64,000 bases of DNA. Origin: Caprimulgus europaeus. Its lineage: Eukaryota; Chordata; Aves; Caprimulgiformes; Caprimulgidae. The stretch spans positions 6,297,501-6,361,500 of the forward strand of contig OU015550.1 of NCBI GenBank assembly GCA_907165065.1. Direction: 5' to 3'. Made by a program: the position numbers and the translations under genes. Position 1 is the stretch's first letter. The number at the start of each line of letters is the position of its first letter. Under the pieces are notes generated by a model. The model was not told the origin of the DNA. It saw only the letters and a list, made by a program, of their open reading frames with translations, and ran no database searches. Shown here piece after piece: positions 15,972 to 27,600 of this stretch.

Positions 15972-18454
15972 CTACGGCTTCGTGTCCTGGATGGGTCTCC
16001 ATTTCACAACGTTTGCACTGGGGACATCTATCACCTTCCTGGTGTGATCGGTGTCGCTGCTGAAGCGGTACCCGCAGGTTGGCTTCTGTGCAGTGTAGAA
16101 GGGGTTGTATGAATTGGAGCAATTTGGTCTGTAGAAGAGAAACTTGAAGGAGCTGGGTTCATGGCCCCCAGAATGGGCGACAAAAGGAACAAAGCGAGTG
16201 GCCAACGGCTGGCGATGTGCTGGGGACTGCTGGCTCGTTGGGACGGGCGTGGGAGCGACCTCCGGCATCGCTTTGGTGTCCTCCATCTCCTTTGGTCCCC
16301 TGTGGTCTTTGCCAGGGGCTGCTGGTGTTTCAGTCACCTGCAGAGCAAAAGAGCCAGACAAATGCATCGCAATCGCCCCCACGCTCTGCCATCCTCATCA
16401 GTGCTTAAGGCCCTGATGCAGAGTTGTGTCCTGGAGACCAAAAAGCAGCAAGTGAAGCAAAGCAGGAGGGCTTGGGGAGTGCCAGCCGGCAGCACTCGCT
16501 GCGAGGGGACTCAATGCACACTGCAAATGCTGAGGAGTCAGGCATTTAGATTTCTTTAGCTAAAAACCTAAGGTGATGTCTCTTGAAGAGGCAGTGAGTT
16601 TAAAATCAAATGATGTACTGGAAATATGGCAGTGACAGTGAAAAGAAAATGACGTGTACTGAGGGAATGCACATGACGAGACTTGAAGGACTTGGTGCTC
16701 TCTTGCCTTGCGTTCCAGCTGGTTGTAACAGTGCAAAGTGAACATAAAGTGCTACCCAGCTGCTGATGTTCCTGCTGCCACTCTGACTGGGGTCATCGTT
16801 TCATCACTTTCAGGGAAAACTACGTTTTCCTTCTGTTTGGCACAGTGGAGCCCTGGTCCCAGACCAGAATCTCAATTAAAATAGCTATCAATGACAGCAA
16901 TTCATGCTCCTGGTAAAGTCCTCATCAGACCCATGGCTGCTCCAAGGCTGTGCCTGACTGGGAAAGTATTTCTGCCGCTGTTATTTAACTGTGACTCAGT
17001 TATCTCCTTTTCACTGATGACACCTCTGTGCTCATGGAAACTGGCTTTTCCCCCTGCAATTATCCGCTTTACTCCTGGGCATCCTAAATAAACCCTTTGC
17101 TCTCTGCCTTTATTCTTAACCTCGTAAGGAGGTTTCCCGTTTCCGTGATGCCCCGGCTTACTCGGTGCGCTATTTCTGTTCCCTGCAGCTGGCTCTGGGT
17201 GCTGGCTCCTAAACCCATTAGGAAGGAGACACCCACAAATTGTTTAAAAATCTCCTTAAAGCCTTTGAGGGAAGTGACCAGATCCCTGCAGGTTCACCAT
17301 CCCTTTTTGTCACTTGTTTCCCTGGTACAGCCACCTCCTTGAGGATCATTGCTGGGGCTCGGGAGAAGCGTTATTTCAGCAGTTGCTCACAGGGAAATGT
17401 CAGTCCATTTTTTTCCACAGAGGATAAAATAATGGATTTTTGACTCCTGAAGAGCAGATTTTGTATCATGACGGTGATTTCGGTGTGGTTTGTGTACCCC
17501 ACTCTGAACACACTTGGATTTGTTCAGAAGTGACTGTATTCACATCAGTGCAGGGTTATGGCTCATGGCTTTTCTTGCTTTGGATGATAAGAGACAAGTA
17601 CACACACGACTGTGTGGCTGCAGCTGCCTCCACCCAGCGGGGAGGCACTAATGTCATCAAGCAGCACATTTTGGGGGTGGAGGTGAGGTCACTTTGAAAA
17701 CCCAACTGCTAAGTCACGTAGATGCTTTCAAGATGTGCAAGCCTTGCATGTGCTCAGCAATAGGGGCTGGCACTCATTTCCAGTGACAGGCAGGACATTG
17801 TGCCAGGGAGTGCTGAGCTTTGGGCTTTGCTCTCGGGATGGGGTTCACCTGCTCTGGGGGTTCCTGCCCATCCTCTGGGCATCTAAAGCCTGGCAGAAAC
17901 ACCCTGCACTTCGGGTGAGTGATCAGTGTCTGTGAGGGGAAGCACCAGCTCAAAGTCCACAGTGCGATTTACGAAGTCACACGGAATCCTGTTGCACCCA
18001 GTCACACATTAGAGACCCCTAACCCCTCCCAAACTCCTCGTGCAGATCCCCAGGGGTGGGTCACAGACTGACTGCAGTAGCCAAGAAAGGACCAAGGGCT
18101 CAGTCCTGCACCCCAGCTGCAGCGTTCCCCGGGGAGCTGCCGCCGCCTGCCCCCTGTCCTGCCCCTCCGCAGCGAGGAGTCCCCACTCATCCCCACTGAG
18201 CCGGCCCAGGACTATCATGGCCCATTTTCTCTGAGCCCTTGGCCACCACAGGAGTGAAGCTGGCTGATGGCGCTGTGGCTGGGTGGATTTGTGCAGCAGG
18301 GGAGGGACAATGTGTCACACCAACACCACCAGGACCCTTTGTCCTGGCCACCTCAGGGCAAGGGTCTCCCAGCCCCCTGCCCACAGGAGGGGACACCACG
18401 AGCAGGAGTCCCTCCTGCCAAACCATGAGCTTGGGGACCCACCTGTGAGGTCAT
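15972..18454 (-). CDS. CIMIP3: GUCA1ANB/CIMIP3-like ciliary protein (5' end uncertain)
   Basis: The firm part is the terminal exon 16337-15972. It follows a good acceptor (TTTTGCTCTGCAG) and codes 121 residues from VTETP to IQDTKP. The C-terminal half is rich in aromatic and Pro/Asn residues (YRPNCSNSYNPFY, KPTCGYRF, NVVKWRP), the style of short proteins bound inside ciliary doublet microtubules. In mammals GUCA1ANB, renamed CIMIP3, lies immediately upstream of GUCA1A in the same orientation, exactly as here. The best visible 5' exon is 18454-18443. It codes MTSQ, ends CAG|GTGGGT in phase 0, and joins in frame. The frame is open further upstream, so the true start could be elsewhere. I am fairly sure of the terminal exon and family, much less of the first exon. 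Related read-through transcripts into GUCA1A are annotated in human. Confidence 0.7.
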
Positions 18455-19500
18455 CTTCCCGGTAGGGATCCCGGCATGCTGGGCTGTCTGGAGTGGAGGC
18501 AGTGTCACTGGGGTGGGCAGTGCCAGCAGTCGGGGCCATTGTGACCACTGGGATGTCACAAGTGGTGGCTGTCACTGGGGTTCCCAGACTGAACAGGGCT
18601 CCTGGAGCAGAGGGTGCAGAGAAGTGCAGGGGTTCAGCCCTGGACATTGGGAGGGTGCTGTTTCTCCTGGGCTGATGGGACAGGGGAAAAGTCTCACCCT
18701 GATGGGAACCCCCCACTGTGACTCCAGGCTGCTCTGCTGGCAGCCACCCCACCAAAACGTGGCCTTGGCAGCACAAACCCGCTGTTCCCTGTAGACACGA
18801 GCTGTTCCTCTTTCCACGGGTGCAGTTTGTGTTCTGCAGCCACCCTCTGGGTTCCTCCTCCCGTCCCTCCCTCGGGTCGGGCTGGGGAGCTGCACCAGCG
18901 CCTCGCACACCTGCGAGCGGGGCAGATCCTCATCTGCAGGGTGCAGCTCCTCGTGCTGATGCAAAGGCAGATTGTTCTGGGGTGTTTATCCTCTTTAGGA
19001 TCAAAGGCAGCCTCACACCACGGTGTGTTACATCAGAGCAGCGCTCACATGGCTATTCCTGTGCCATAAAATCTGCTGGCCATCCTCCAAGTGCTTTCCC
19101 GTGCTTTGTGCCCAGCCCACCTGTCCCTTTAGCCGTGTGGCCTCTGTCACTCGGGGGGTCACGGGGAGTGACGGTCATCCTCCTGTAAAAATACAGCCAT
19201 GCCACCAAACTGGGCATCTGTTCTGTGTCTGTTGCATTTGCACTTTGCAGAAGTCAGCCTGCCCAGCACCTCGCCCAGCCTGCTCGTCCTGAGCTGCTTC
19301 TGCTCTGCTGGGGGAGGTCCGTGCTTCACTGGGAGGTGAAGGTAAGGAGCCAGTATTGTTCATCTGGAACAAATACACAGGAGCGTGCCCATGAGCTCTT
19401 GCAGACTTGTTTAGCAGCTTGTGTTCACTGGGGTAATAAATTCACCTCGAAACACACATGCCTTCGCCCTGTGAGGAATAGGTTTCCTCGGCTCACCACC

Positions 19501-19633
19501 CAGGGTGAGGCACAGCCGTCGTTGGTGGGGTGGCACGGGCACAGCTCACAGGGTGAGCCGCGGTTGGTGGGGTGGGATGGGCACAGCTCACAGGGTGAGC
19601 CGCGGTTGGTGGGGTGGGACGGGCACAGCTCAC
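19501..19633. repeat. 42-bp minisatellite, about three copies
   Basis: Units begin at GTTGGTGGGG at 19521, 19563 and 19605 and are near identical. The period is divisible by three, so a + strand open frame through it repeats a 14-residue block; this explains why a 268-codon frame stays open here. Confidence 0.85.
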
Positions 19634-21219
19634 CGCCCCACAGCTGGTGGGTGCTGCTCGGGTGTCCCCCCTGCCCCGGGGCTGAGGAGCACCCCAGGAG
19701 CGATCGCCAAGGAGCTGAATCACACTTTCCTGTTCCCGCAGAGCATCGCTGCAGCCCTGCGGCCCCTTTGAAGTCTCTTTGGTGTAACAACGTTTTGTGG
19801 GACGCCTTTGTGCCGGAGCCCAGACTTTCTCATTCCATGCGATTTTATTGGCTTCTCTTCTTAAAACAGTTCCTCTTCTCCTTCCTCCTTCCCTTGGCTT
19901 TGTCTCTCTGCTCAGTTTGCCCAGAGACTGAGGATCAGCGAGCTCGTGTGCCTCACCTATCTTGCAAAGACACTGTGTCCCCTGCTCATAACGTACAAGT
20001 GTTTTTATTTTCCCTTCAGCAGCTGAAATAAAACTGCTCTTCCCAGCAGCGAGTGGGAAAAGGCATCGAGCAGCCGGATGGAGCCGCACGGCTGCAGCCC
20101 GGGCTTGAGCCTCTGGAGACTGCCTTCAATAATCCTGTATTGCACAGATAACACTGCACCACCACCTCTCCTGCCACCCCAACACTGAACCCACCTGCTA
20201 CGACATTTGAACTCTCCTTTTCTTTCCCTCTGTTTGCCATTCATGTTAATTCTCTTCATTTAAGCACTGCCTGACAATTTATGTCATGATTATCAGATTT
20301 TCCTTCTGAAATACCATAACCATGCTCATTTTTCCTTGTTCCTGGGTGATTTAATGTGTTGCCCTAATTTGTACTTTGCGGCAAGAAAATGTTGTGAGAA
20401 GTGTAATTACCAAGTGATTAAATAAGTCATCTTTATTACTGAAAAAAATAATTCCGTATAATTTTGATTCTCAAAATGTGGTGGAAGTAGAAATAGATAT
20501 AAGATAGGATGAACTTACCCTGAAGCTGTTTCAGAGTTAATGTTTCGACAGCTCTCTCGGGTTTAAAGTTCTGCAGAAATCCCAACATTTATTAATAACC
20601 AATGTTACTCATTAACTGTCAGTTTTCACTTGCATGACACAGAGCATTGTTGGCAATGCCAGACACTTGCTTTTGTGCCTGAAACAAGAAATTATTTGGG
20701 GTCAAGTCCCACTGTCTTTAAGCTTTTGTATCAAAAAAATCCAAAATTCCAAATGGCACACGGGTCATGTTGGGCAGGGAGATGTTTCGGGGGGTGCACA
20801 GTCACTGAAGCCAGGAGGGGTCTGCAGAGGGGCTCGTGGAGGGGGAAGGTTTTACCACTTAGTAAAAACTCAGCTCTAATTTGCTCCCCAGCACAGGCAC
20901 GGCAGAGGGGAAGGATTCCAGCTCAGCTTCCCCTGGCTCTGGCTGGTGTGTCCCTGCATCCTGAGGGATCCCAGCTGGGGACTTCGGGTCCGTGCAAACA
21001 GGGACATGGAAAGTCTTGGGGTGGGGAACCCAGCCCTTGGGTCTGGACAACAGCAGCAGGTGACTAAAGAGATAAAGAGCAGAGAGAGTGCGGGAAAGAT
21101 AAAAACTCTTAAAAAAAAATGCTCAGCATAGGATTATTGAAAAAAGGGATTGTGTGTGTTGTGTTGGGTGGTTTTTTTCAAAGGAATCAGGTGTTCAGCT
21201 ACATTTACACTGGTGTCCC

Positions 21220-21297
21220 TGCTGATGGCAGAGGGGTTGGGACTGCATGAGCTTTAAGGTCCCTTCCAACACAAACCAGTCTGGGATTTTATGACCC
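21220..21297 (+). mobile_element. CR1 LINE 3' fragment
   Basis: The string around CTTTAAGGTCCCTTCCAAC, followed by a diverged ATTCTATGA-like end (GGGATTTTATGACC), is the recognisable 3' terminus of an avian CR1 in sense orientation. It is truncated and old, with no reverse transcriptase sequence. Confidence 0.75.
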
Positions 21298-21312
21298 CGC
21301 TGACCCCCGAGG

Positions 21313-21412
21313 TTATCTTCTCGTATCTTCTCTTATCTTGTCTTTTTGCCTTATTTTGCCTTATCTTGTCTTGTCTTATTTTGCCTTATTTTGTCTTATC
21401 TTGTCCTGTCCC
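21313..21412. repeat. Pyrimidine-rich minisatellite (TTATCTTGTCT-like)
   Basis: About 100 bases of imperfect units such as TTATCTTGTC and TTATTTTGCC, almost pure pyrimidine on the + strand apart from G and A at fixed positions. It ends where the CpG-rich promoter of C6orf132 begins. Confidence 0.8.
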
Positions 21413-21414
21413 AT

Positions 21415-21681
21415 CCCCGCTCCCCGGGGCTGACAACCGGCCCCGCTCCTGCCCGTACCCCCCGCCCCTCCGCGGCTCCCGCCCCCCGGCCCGGTTCATA
21501 AAGACCCGCCGGGGCAGCGGGGCGGCCCTGGGGCTGCTGGAGCGGCGGGAGGAGGCACCTGGGCGGAGGGAGGGGCGGAAGGTGGAGCCCAGGGGGGTGC
21601 CTGTCCCGCCCCCGCCGTGGCCCTGGTCCCGGTCCCGCCAGGCGCCGGGGCGGCCCGGGCAGCAGCGGCGGCTCGGGCAGG
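21415..21681 (+). promoter_or_regulatory. CpG-rich promoter and 5' UTR of C6orf132
   Basis: The sequence turns sharply GC-rich, with dense CpG and GC-box-like strings (CCCCGCCC) running into the first coding exon. No TATA box is evident near the start. The transcription start cannot be placed. Confidence 0.5.
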
Positions 21682-24600
21682 ATGAAGAAGCACCATCCCT
21701 CGGTGCAGGGCACCTTCAGCCGCCTCTTCGGGAAGCGCCAGCCCAGCCCCACCGCCGCCTCGCTCTTCGCTGCCCCCCCGCCCTGGATCCTGACCCAGGA
21801 GGTGACCTCGGACAGCGCGGGGGGCACCGGTCAGTCCCCGTCCTGGGGGTCTCTGGGGCGCGGGTGGCGGGGGCCGGGGTGGGAGGGAGACGGCGGCAGG
21901 TCCTTCCCCGACGGGGTGGGGAGCACCGGGCTGGCTTCTGCCGTGCGAACCGCGTTCAACACCCCTCACCCCGGGGGTCGCGGGGGTCTCGGAGCGGCCG
22001 GTGGCCGCTCGGTGCGCGGCCACGCGTGGTGGGACGGGACCGGGGGAGGCTGCGGGTCCATCCCCGGTGGGGAGGGGAGCACCGGGCTGGCTCCCTCCCG
22101 CCCTGCGAACCGGGTTCAACCTCCCCGGGGGTCGCGGAGGGTCCGCACCCGCGGTGGAAGACACCCCCCGATTTCCGCTGCTCTGCCGGGGCCGCGCTCC
22201 GCGCACCTGAACTTGACCAACGCGGGTGAATCGCTGCGAATGTGTTTTATTTACTGGTTTTTAAGCAGCTCTTTCCCACGCCGTGTTTGATCTGCTCCTT
22301 CCCAGCTTTGGTTATTTACCTGTAAACCTGTTTTCTGAAGGACCGTGTGTCGGGGGGAGCTGAGGGCTGCCTATTCCTCAGGATTTATTTGTATTTCTTG
22401 GTGGTTTTAATTGCAATACTGTGCCCTGGAGGCTCATGTAGGAGGGAGCCAAGTTAATAGTAATGGAGCCAGGGAGATAAAAGATAGCAGCTTGTGGATG
22501 AAGTTTGGTGGCTGTAAGATTCCAACCAACGCTTCCAAGCTTGGAAATGGGAGCGCTGCTCGCTGAGCTGTGCTGAGCTGTGCTGAGCTGTGCCCAGTGC
22601 GTCTGGTCCAGGAAAGCTCTTGCGAGGTGGTTACACCCTGAAGGCCAAGCTGGTGAAACTGAGATAAAATGGAAATGGGATGGAAAGTTTCATGCAGCTC
22701 TTAGACGCAAAAGGAAAGTTGCTGATTTCTAACTGTCGTAAATCAGAGGAGGATTCAAGTGTCTCTCTGATGTGGTTGGATTTAAAAAAAAAAAAGTCGC
22801 TGTGTCTGCTCATTACCAGCCTGATTTCCGTGGCTGCAGTTGCAGTACAAAGGCATTCCTTTCAGGTGTGGGGAACTGCTGTGAGATCAGCTTGCAGAGT
22901 AAAAGCCAGGAGTCCTTGAAATGTGAGCACAAATAAAAGCTGTTGAATCACTCCTTAGCATCCTCTGGGCACTCAGAGCATTCATTTAATTGGTGTAGGG
23001 CAGTGTGACACACGGAAGCAGAGTGACCATGTGCTGAGGTGTGGGCTCGTGGCAAGGAATGGCATGAGGAATGGCATGAGGAACAGCATGCTCCCAGCTG
23101 AGCAGTCCAAGGGGCAGATTTTATTGTACCTTGATTTCCACAGTGCCACGGTCTTGCCCAGTGAAGCCCCATCCCTGCCTCTGCTTCTTGACTATTTGCC
23201 GCGTGGCTTCACGCCATCGCTGCTGCCAAGAGGAGTCCTCTGCTTCTGCTAATCCCCACCTTAGTTTTTCATACAAAGTAAACACAAGTTAAGCAATGTG
23301 GAATGGGTGTAGGTTTGCATGTCACTGAGTCAGAGATTCCTGAATATAGGGACTGATGCCACCTCCTCGCTGGGAGCTGTGGATACCCCAGCGTCAGACC
23401 TGCTACGCCTACTCCAGGTGATGCAACCTCCAAGTAGGAAGAAGTTCCATTACATGTGTTACAGCTTGCTTATTTTATTTCCCATGACTGAGAGGACACA
23501 AATGTCTCCAGGACAGGCTGAATGTCAAAAAGTGGCCAAACCGTGGTCAGGACCAGACACTTCTAACAGCCTCGGAAGGTGTTTCCTGATGCCTCCTTCC
23601 AGGAAACGAAGCTGGCAGAGCACAGGTCTTACTGGTGACAGGCTCTTAGCAGGCAAGTCCTGTTTATCTAGCAAAGAAAACACAACTACAAGCACTTCAT
23701 TTTACTTTAATTAAATGCATTCAGGTTAGCGATGCTTAGTAATCGAGGATCAAAGGCCTTGTGATCTTTAATCCAGTTTCTCACTGAGTTTACCTAGTGT
23801 CTTGTTTAATATAAAACTCCCATCATTTTAAGCCTCTGAACTATTATTCTCCACAAAGCTGTCTGAATCCAAACTCTCATGTTGTGTTGGCCTTAATTCT
23901 TGCTGTTTACTTGCTCAGTGGGGGGTTATACAAAAATAATAGTAATTTGCTGGTATTTCTGCTGTCCTGGGGTCTGCAGCAGCTCCTCCTTTGCACTTGG
24001 GCCCCTCACAGGCAGGGAAGTGTTGAACTGGTGGTGGGACCACCCTGACTGAAGAGCAGGCTGATTAGTATTTTTAAAGTGGAAGAAAGTGTCCTTTTTG
24101 TAAAGAATCCCTTGTAGTGGGAGAAGTTTGGGATAAGGGAAGAGGAAGTTGTGAGTGACCGTAAGGACAGAGTAGGATGATGGATACTCCTGGGTGTATC
24201 CCAGGGTAACTTGTGGTGTAGTGGGTGGGAGAAAGGAAAAGCTTCCACGCTTGCTGGACTCTGTGGCATGTCTCAGGGTTATGTGGAATTCATCTGCCTC
24301 CAAACCTGTAACTGCAGAAGCTCGTGCCCAGCCCCTGGCGTGGTCAGGTTCTTCATTCCAGGTGTTCACCCAAGTGCTTTTCTTCTGTGGGAATACACAC
24401 AAGCGTTTGCTCTCCTCTTTTTTTCACTGAGCTCAGTGTGAAGCTGTTTCCTTGTGAGCTTGTTGTCTGATCTCTGCCCATCCAAGGAGGGCAGAGACGT
24501 AGTGACAAGCACAGCCGCGTGCCATGGCAGCCTGCGATGGGTTGGGGACCCTGGCCATTGGGTCCAGCAGGGTATGGGGGGCACGGGCTGTGCCTCAGGC

Positions 24601-27600
24601 CAGCGAGGGGCTGTGCCAGGTGGGGACACTGGCTGGGGCTGCGGCAGGGCTGGTTGCTGGCACAGTCTCAGACAGGGACCTGGGGCACAGCTGGCTCCTG
24701 GGATGCCCCGCTTCAGCCAGTGCTGCCCTCGGGTTTTGGAGGCTGAGAAATGCAGCCCAGCCCCTTCACCTGTGTGTGGAGCTTGCCCAACCTTCACCTT
24801 TCTGCTCCTTGGCTTGTAATTGCTGTGTGATACCTGTCTGAAACTGAATCTGAGCTTCACACTTTAGCATGGGCACAGGTTTGAGGACTGCTTCCAAACT
24901 GTTTTTTTTGAGGGGGAAAGCTATTTGCTTCTTGGTGTTTGTGTTTTGGGGTGGAGGGGGAGGTGGTTTAATTCTTCCTTCTCCCTGAAACCACGATTGA
25001 GATCTGTTTGGAGGGAGCACTCCTGTGGAGTTGTCTCTCTGATCACAGCCGTTCTGCTCACTTTCCCCCTCCTTCCTCAAACCCTCCTATTGCCTTTAAT
25101 GTTGGTCTCCTTGGCTACGAATTATTTGTGTATCTCCTTCCAGCCAAGGTGGGGTTTACATGCTTCAGTGCTTCTGCTAGTTAATTCATGCTGTTAATCA
25201 GACACAAAGAACATAATTAAACTAATTTTATGAGCTTTATTCACTGTCAGAAATAAACCGGCCCAAAAGGTGTGGTTCAAGGTGCAGGCACAGGACTGGG
25301 AACCAGCAGTACCCGATGGCTTCTCCAGTTGGTAACACCAGGGCTCTGATGCTCTCTGCTGTAGTGTCTGCCCACAAAATACTTCACAGCAGTGTTTTGT
25401 GGAAGGGATTCAGAGCATTTCTTAGTGAGGCAGGCTGGAGTGTGGCAGTGTTGTGACAAGCACGATCTGTCCCTCAGTGCCCGCTGCATCAGGGGTCAGA
25501 TGCTCCAGCAGCGCGGTGAGGATGCTCCTGCCCACAGTGGGGAGAGCAGCTCTGACGCCTCCCCGCTGCCCTCGGTCACTGCCAGCAAAACACGGAAGGG
25601 GAAACCTCCCTGGGAAGCCCCTGCCTGTCCCGTGTCCATCGCTGTGTCTGAGTGGGGCAGCCAGCGGTCAGGGACACCTCCGTAAGTGACAGGGACCTGT
25701 TGTCATGACAGGGCTGGGTGAAGAACCTGTAATTAACCCTGCAGCCGCTGTGCCCGCAGAGCAGCTGGCAGGTGAGGAGGGGCAGGAGCTCTGTCCCTAG
25801 GGTTGGCGTGGTTGGGGGTTACACTCTGCTGCTGCCTCCCCCCTCAATTCCAGCTGCTGGTGAATCAGCCAAGGTCAGCTCCTGCCCATGTTTCTGAGCT
25901 GGTTGGTGTCACCTGCCCTGGACCCACCTCCTGCTCTCCCTGGGGTCGGAGCCTCACAGCACCAGAAAGAGCTGATCCAGTTGCTCCTGAAGCATTTTCC
26001 TTCCCTAAATGTAACCTGGGTGGGGAGTGAATTGAGTGCTTGTGCTAACTTTTAACCCTCCTGAGGTAAATTTAAGCTAGCTACTATTAGAAATAAGCTT
26101 TTCAGAGTAGACTTTGATGTCTGTGCTCATGCACTCTGCTGTGTGGAGCTCTGGGAAGGGTCTCTGCGCCTTGCAGGTCTGTGCCAGGGCTGCCAGTGCC
26201 TGCCCAGGGGTCCTGCTCACCTGGCACCTTTCTCCTCCCATCTTCAACTCATCTCTGAAACACCCAGATACTCCTCAGAACCTGATGGGTTTTGCCCATT
26301 GCTGGGAGCTGAAGCAGCAAATTCCTCACAGCACTTTTTAAAATTAGGTAGCGACCAATGTTATTTTTTCTGTTACCTCGAACACTGTGCTGCTGCTAAC
26401 AGTCTTCTCTTCCCCTCAGGTGATGTGATTGAAGTGTATTATGGCGACAATCGCTTTGGGACAATGACCGACTCGGGCACGGCAACGCTTAAACCTCGTC
26501 CGAGAGTCCGGCCGCTGCTGACTTTCTTACCCCTTGTGAGTATCCGGCTCCCTGCTGGGATTCCTTACAGCAGTGTGTGCAACTGGTGCCCAGAACCAGC
26601 CTGACTGGCTGCTGCTTTCATCCTCTACCTGAGGGGAGAAAATAAATGAGAAGCAAAACCACTCTGTAATAGTGCTGGATATGAGGGATTAGGAGGTGAT
26701 CTGAGTTCAGAGCTTGTGTTGGACACAGGCAAGATACTGGGGTGAGGGACGTGGGCATCATCAGACTGGTGTTTTCAATTAAAACCAAACTGCTGAGCAG
26801 GTAGATGATAGATCTGGCTTGTGCTGCGTTTTATCTCACCACTGCTGGCAGCATCTGCCTCTGCATCGGGCGTGTTGCTGGAGAGGGCAACAGCAGAACT
26901 CCTGTGTACAGCAGGGAAGGAGGAGGCGATGGGGAGGTGTCTGGGCAGAGGCTGGGTTTCCAATCTCTGTTTGAGGGAAGCTGTTCCCTGCACAGAGCAG
27001 CAGCTGGATGCAGGGACTGAAGCAGCAAGTGCCAATACAGTGGGACACAGAGGTGGCTTTAACCCAGCTGGGGCTCCAGAAGCCACACGTGCTCACTGCT
27101 GGCTCTGGTGCTCCCCGTGTGTGCTGAGCAAGCTTTCCTCCCTGTTGTAGCACATCTGTTCAAAGGTCTGATCCCCTAGAGGGTACAGGGAAGCGTGTGC
27201 TTGCTCACAGATCTCTTGGAGATGGCAATAGCTACATCTGAAGAGATTTGTGCAGGTCACTGAAGTAAAACACCCCAAAGCCTTTGGTCTCGACAAGGAA
27301 ATCCTCTTTGAGAGCAAAGGATGTCTTTCCTTCTACACCCTTGTCCTTTAGAGCAGCCATCACCCTCAGCAGGAGATGGGCTGGTCTGCTGTCACCTGGG
27401 TGCAGTTCAGCATCAATGGGGTTCTGCAGGTGTCATTTGGAGGACAACTAAGGGGTGAGATGGCGTTTATAGATCTATCTGAGAGCAAAATTAGGAAGTT
27501 AGGGGGTTACAGAGGTTCTGCAAAGGGGTTGTGCCCTCTGTGATGCCTTCCAAGAGATCACAGCAGATGAAAAAATCTCGCCTGGGCTCCCAGTTGAGTA

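Larger units (their letters stand above)
18455..21681. other. Intergenic region between CIMIP3-like gene and C6orf132
   Basis: It holds a 42-bp minisatellite (19501-19633), a worn CR1 end (21220-21297) and a pyrimidine-rich repeat (21313-21412). A CpG-rich stretch follows, with GC boxes leading into C6orf132 exon 1. Several long open frames exist on both strands, but they follow the repeats or GC-rich composition and resemble no family I know. Confidence 0.5.

Noticed and set aside
18315..18908. 197-codon minus strand frame upstream of the CIMIP3-like exon
   Set aside because: Its reading frame does not join the terminal exon in phase, and composition looks like random GC-rich sequence.
19225..20031. 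268-codon + strand open frame
   Set aside because: Carried by the 42-bp minisatellite; the flanking residues resemble no family.
21496..22206. 236-codon minus strand frame across C6orf132 exon 1
   Set aside because: GC-rich antisense of the CpG island; no known family.
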